Below are positions 24,404 to 24,504 of a DNA stretch of 24,504 nucleotides, piece by piece. The notes beneath the pieces are model-generated. The model was not told the DNA's origin and searched no databases. It was given only the letters and a program-made list of their open reading frames with translations. How positions within the stretch are numbered: position 1 is the first letter of the stretch; every line of letters begins with the position of its first letter. The position numbers and the translations under genes were made by a program. The DNA is from Hondaea fermentalgiana (taxonomy: Eukaryota; Sar; Bigyra; Thraustochytrida; Thraustochytriidae): assembly GCA_014084085.1 (NCBI GenBank), contig NPFB01000125.1, positions 1 to 24,504 of the forward strand, in the 5' to 3' direction.

Positions 24404-24504
24404 GGCGACGCTCCGCTCTGCGCCGCGCTGCGCTACGTCGCGCTACGCTACTCGACGCTGCGCTAGGCTGCGCTGCGCGCAGCTAGCCGCGCCCGCGCCC
24501 GCGA

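Larger units (their letters stand above)
23894..24504. promoter_or_regulatory. Helicase upstream region and window edge
   Basis: About 610 bp without a gene seen. Next to the helicase start come a GC-rich leader and a CCTG array (23951-24009). A minus-strand GTAAGTAT (24142-24135) would be a strong splice donor for a 5'-leader intron, but no acceptor is clear. Further out lie a large inverted repeat (24255-24323), two 20-bp tandem units (24364-24403) and a GCGCTACG-rich low-complexity end. Frames crossing it are composition artefacts. Confidence 0.5.

Overview
This window is nuclear DNA from a GC-rich, intron-poor microbial eukaryote. Every recognisable gene is a eukaryotic household gene: a TM9/EMP70 membrane protein, CTNNBL1, cathepsin X/Z, TAM41, an EHD ATPase, an LSm10/SmD1-like protein, a Sec20 SNARE, tail-anchored cytochrome b5 and a DDX60/Ski2-like helicase. 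Genes sit close together on both strands, start codons mostly have A at -3 and G at +4, and the one clear intron has GTAAGT, TACTAAC and CAG signals. Long open single-exon genes, GC-rich codons and many microsatellites fit a stramenopile such as a thraustochytrid (labyrinthulomycete). That placement is an inference from style, not from a marker gene.

Layout. Positions 1-1373 hold no confident gene: a GCCT array, a small well-initiated ORF (303-608) and a possible terminal exon (890-1162). TM9SF (1374-3209, -) and CTNNBL1 (3693-5567, +) are divergent and share a 483-bp promoter region. A predicted multi-pass membrane protein of unknown family (5761-7464, +) converges on cathepsin X/Z (7564-8631, -). 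TAM41 (9441-10469, -) and EHD (10713-12557, -) follow on the same strand. EHD is divergent from the LSm10-like gene (13126-13614, +), which converges on an orphan helical protein (13852-14925, -). The orphan is divergent from a TPR protein (15222-16436, +), which converges on Sec20 (16543-17352, -). Cytochrome b5 (18075-18647, -) is made of two exons. A 1.7-kb gene-poor stretch (18648-20365) contains a 171-bp-period duplication with decayed coding character. The DDX60-like helicase (20366-23893, -) fills most of the end, and the last 600 bp is low-complexity, with a CCTG array and a large inverted repeat.

The genes do not form an operon or a joint pathway. Loosely, several serve membrane traffic and organelle membranes (TM9SF, EHD, Sec20, cytochrome b5, TAM41, cathepsin X) and three serve RNA biology (CTNNBL1, LSm10-like, DDX60-like). 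I did not find a convincing new multi-gene system. The most distinctive observations are a protist-type helical module fused ahead of the EHD ATPase, a short GFVF..GLGYY motif ahead of CTNNBL1, two proteins of unknown family, the LSm10-like protein, and the intron that splits the second haem-ligand codon of cytochrome b5.
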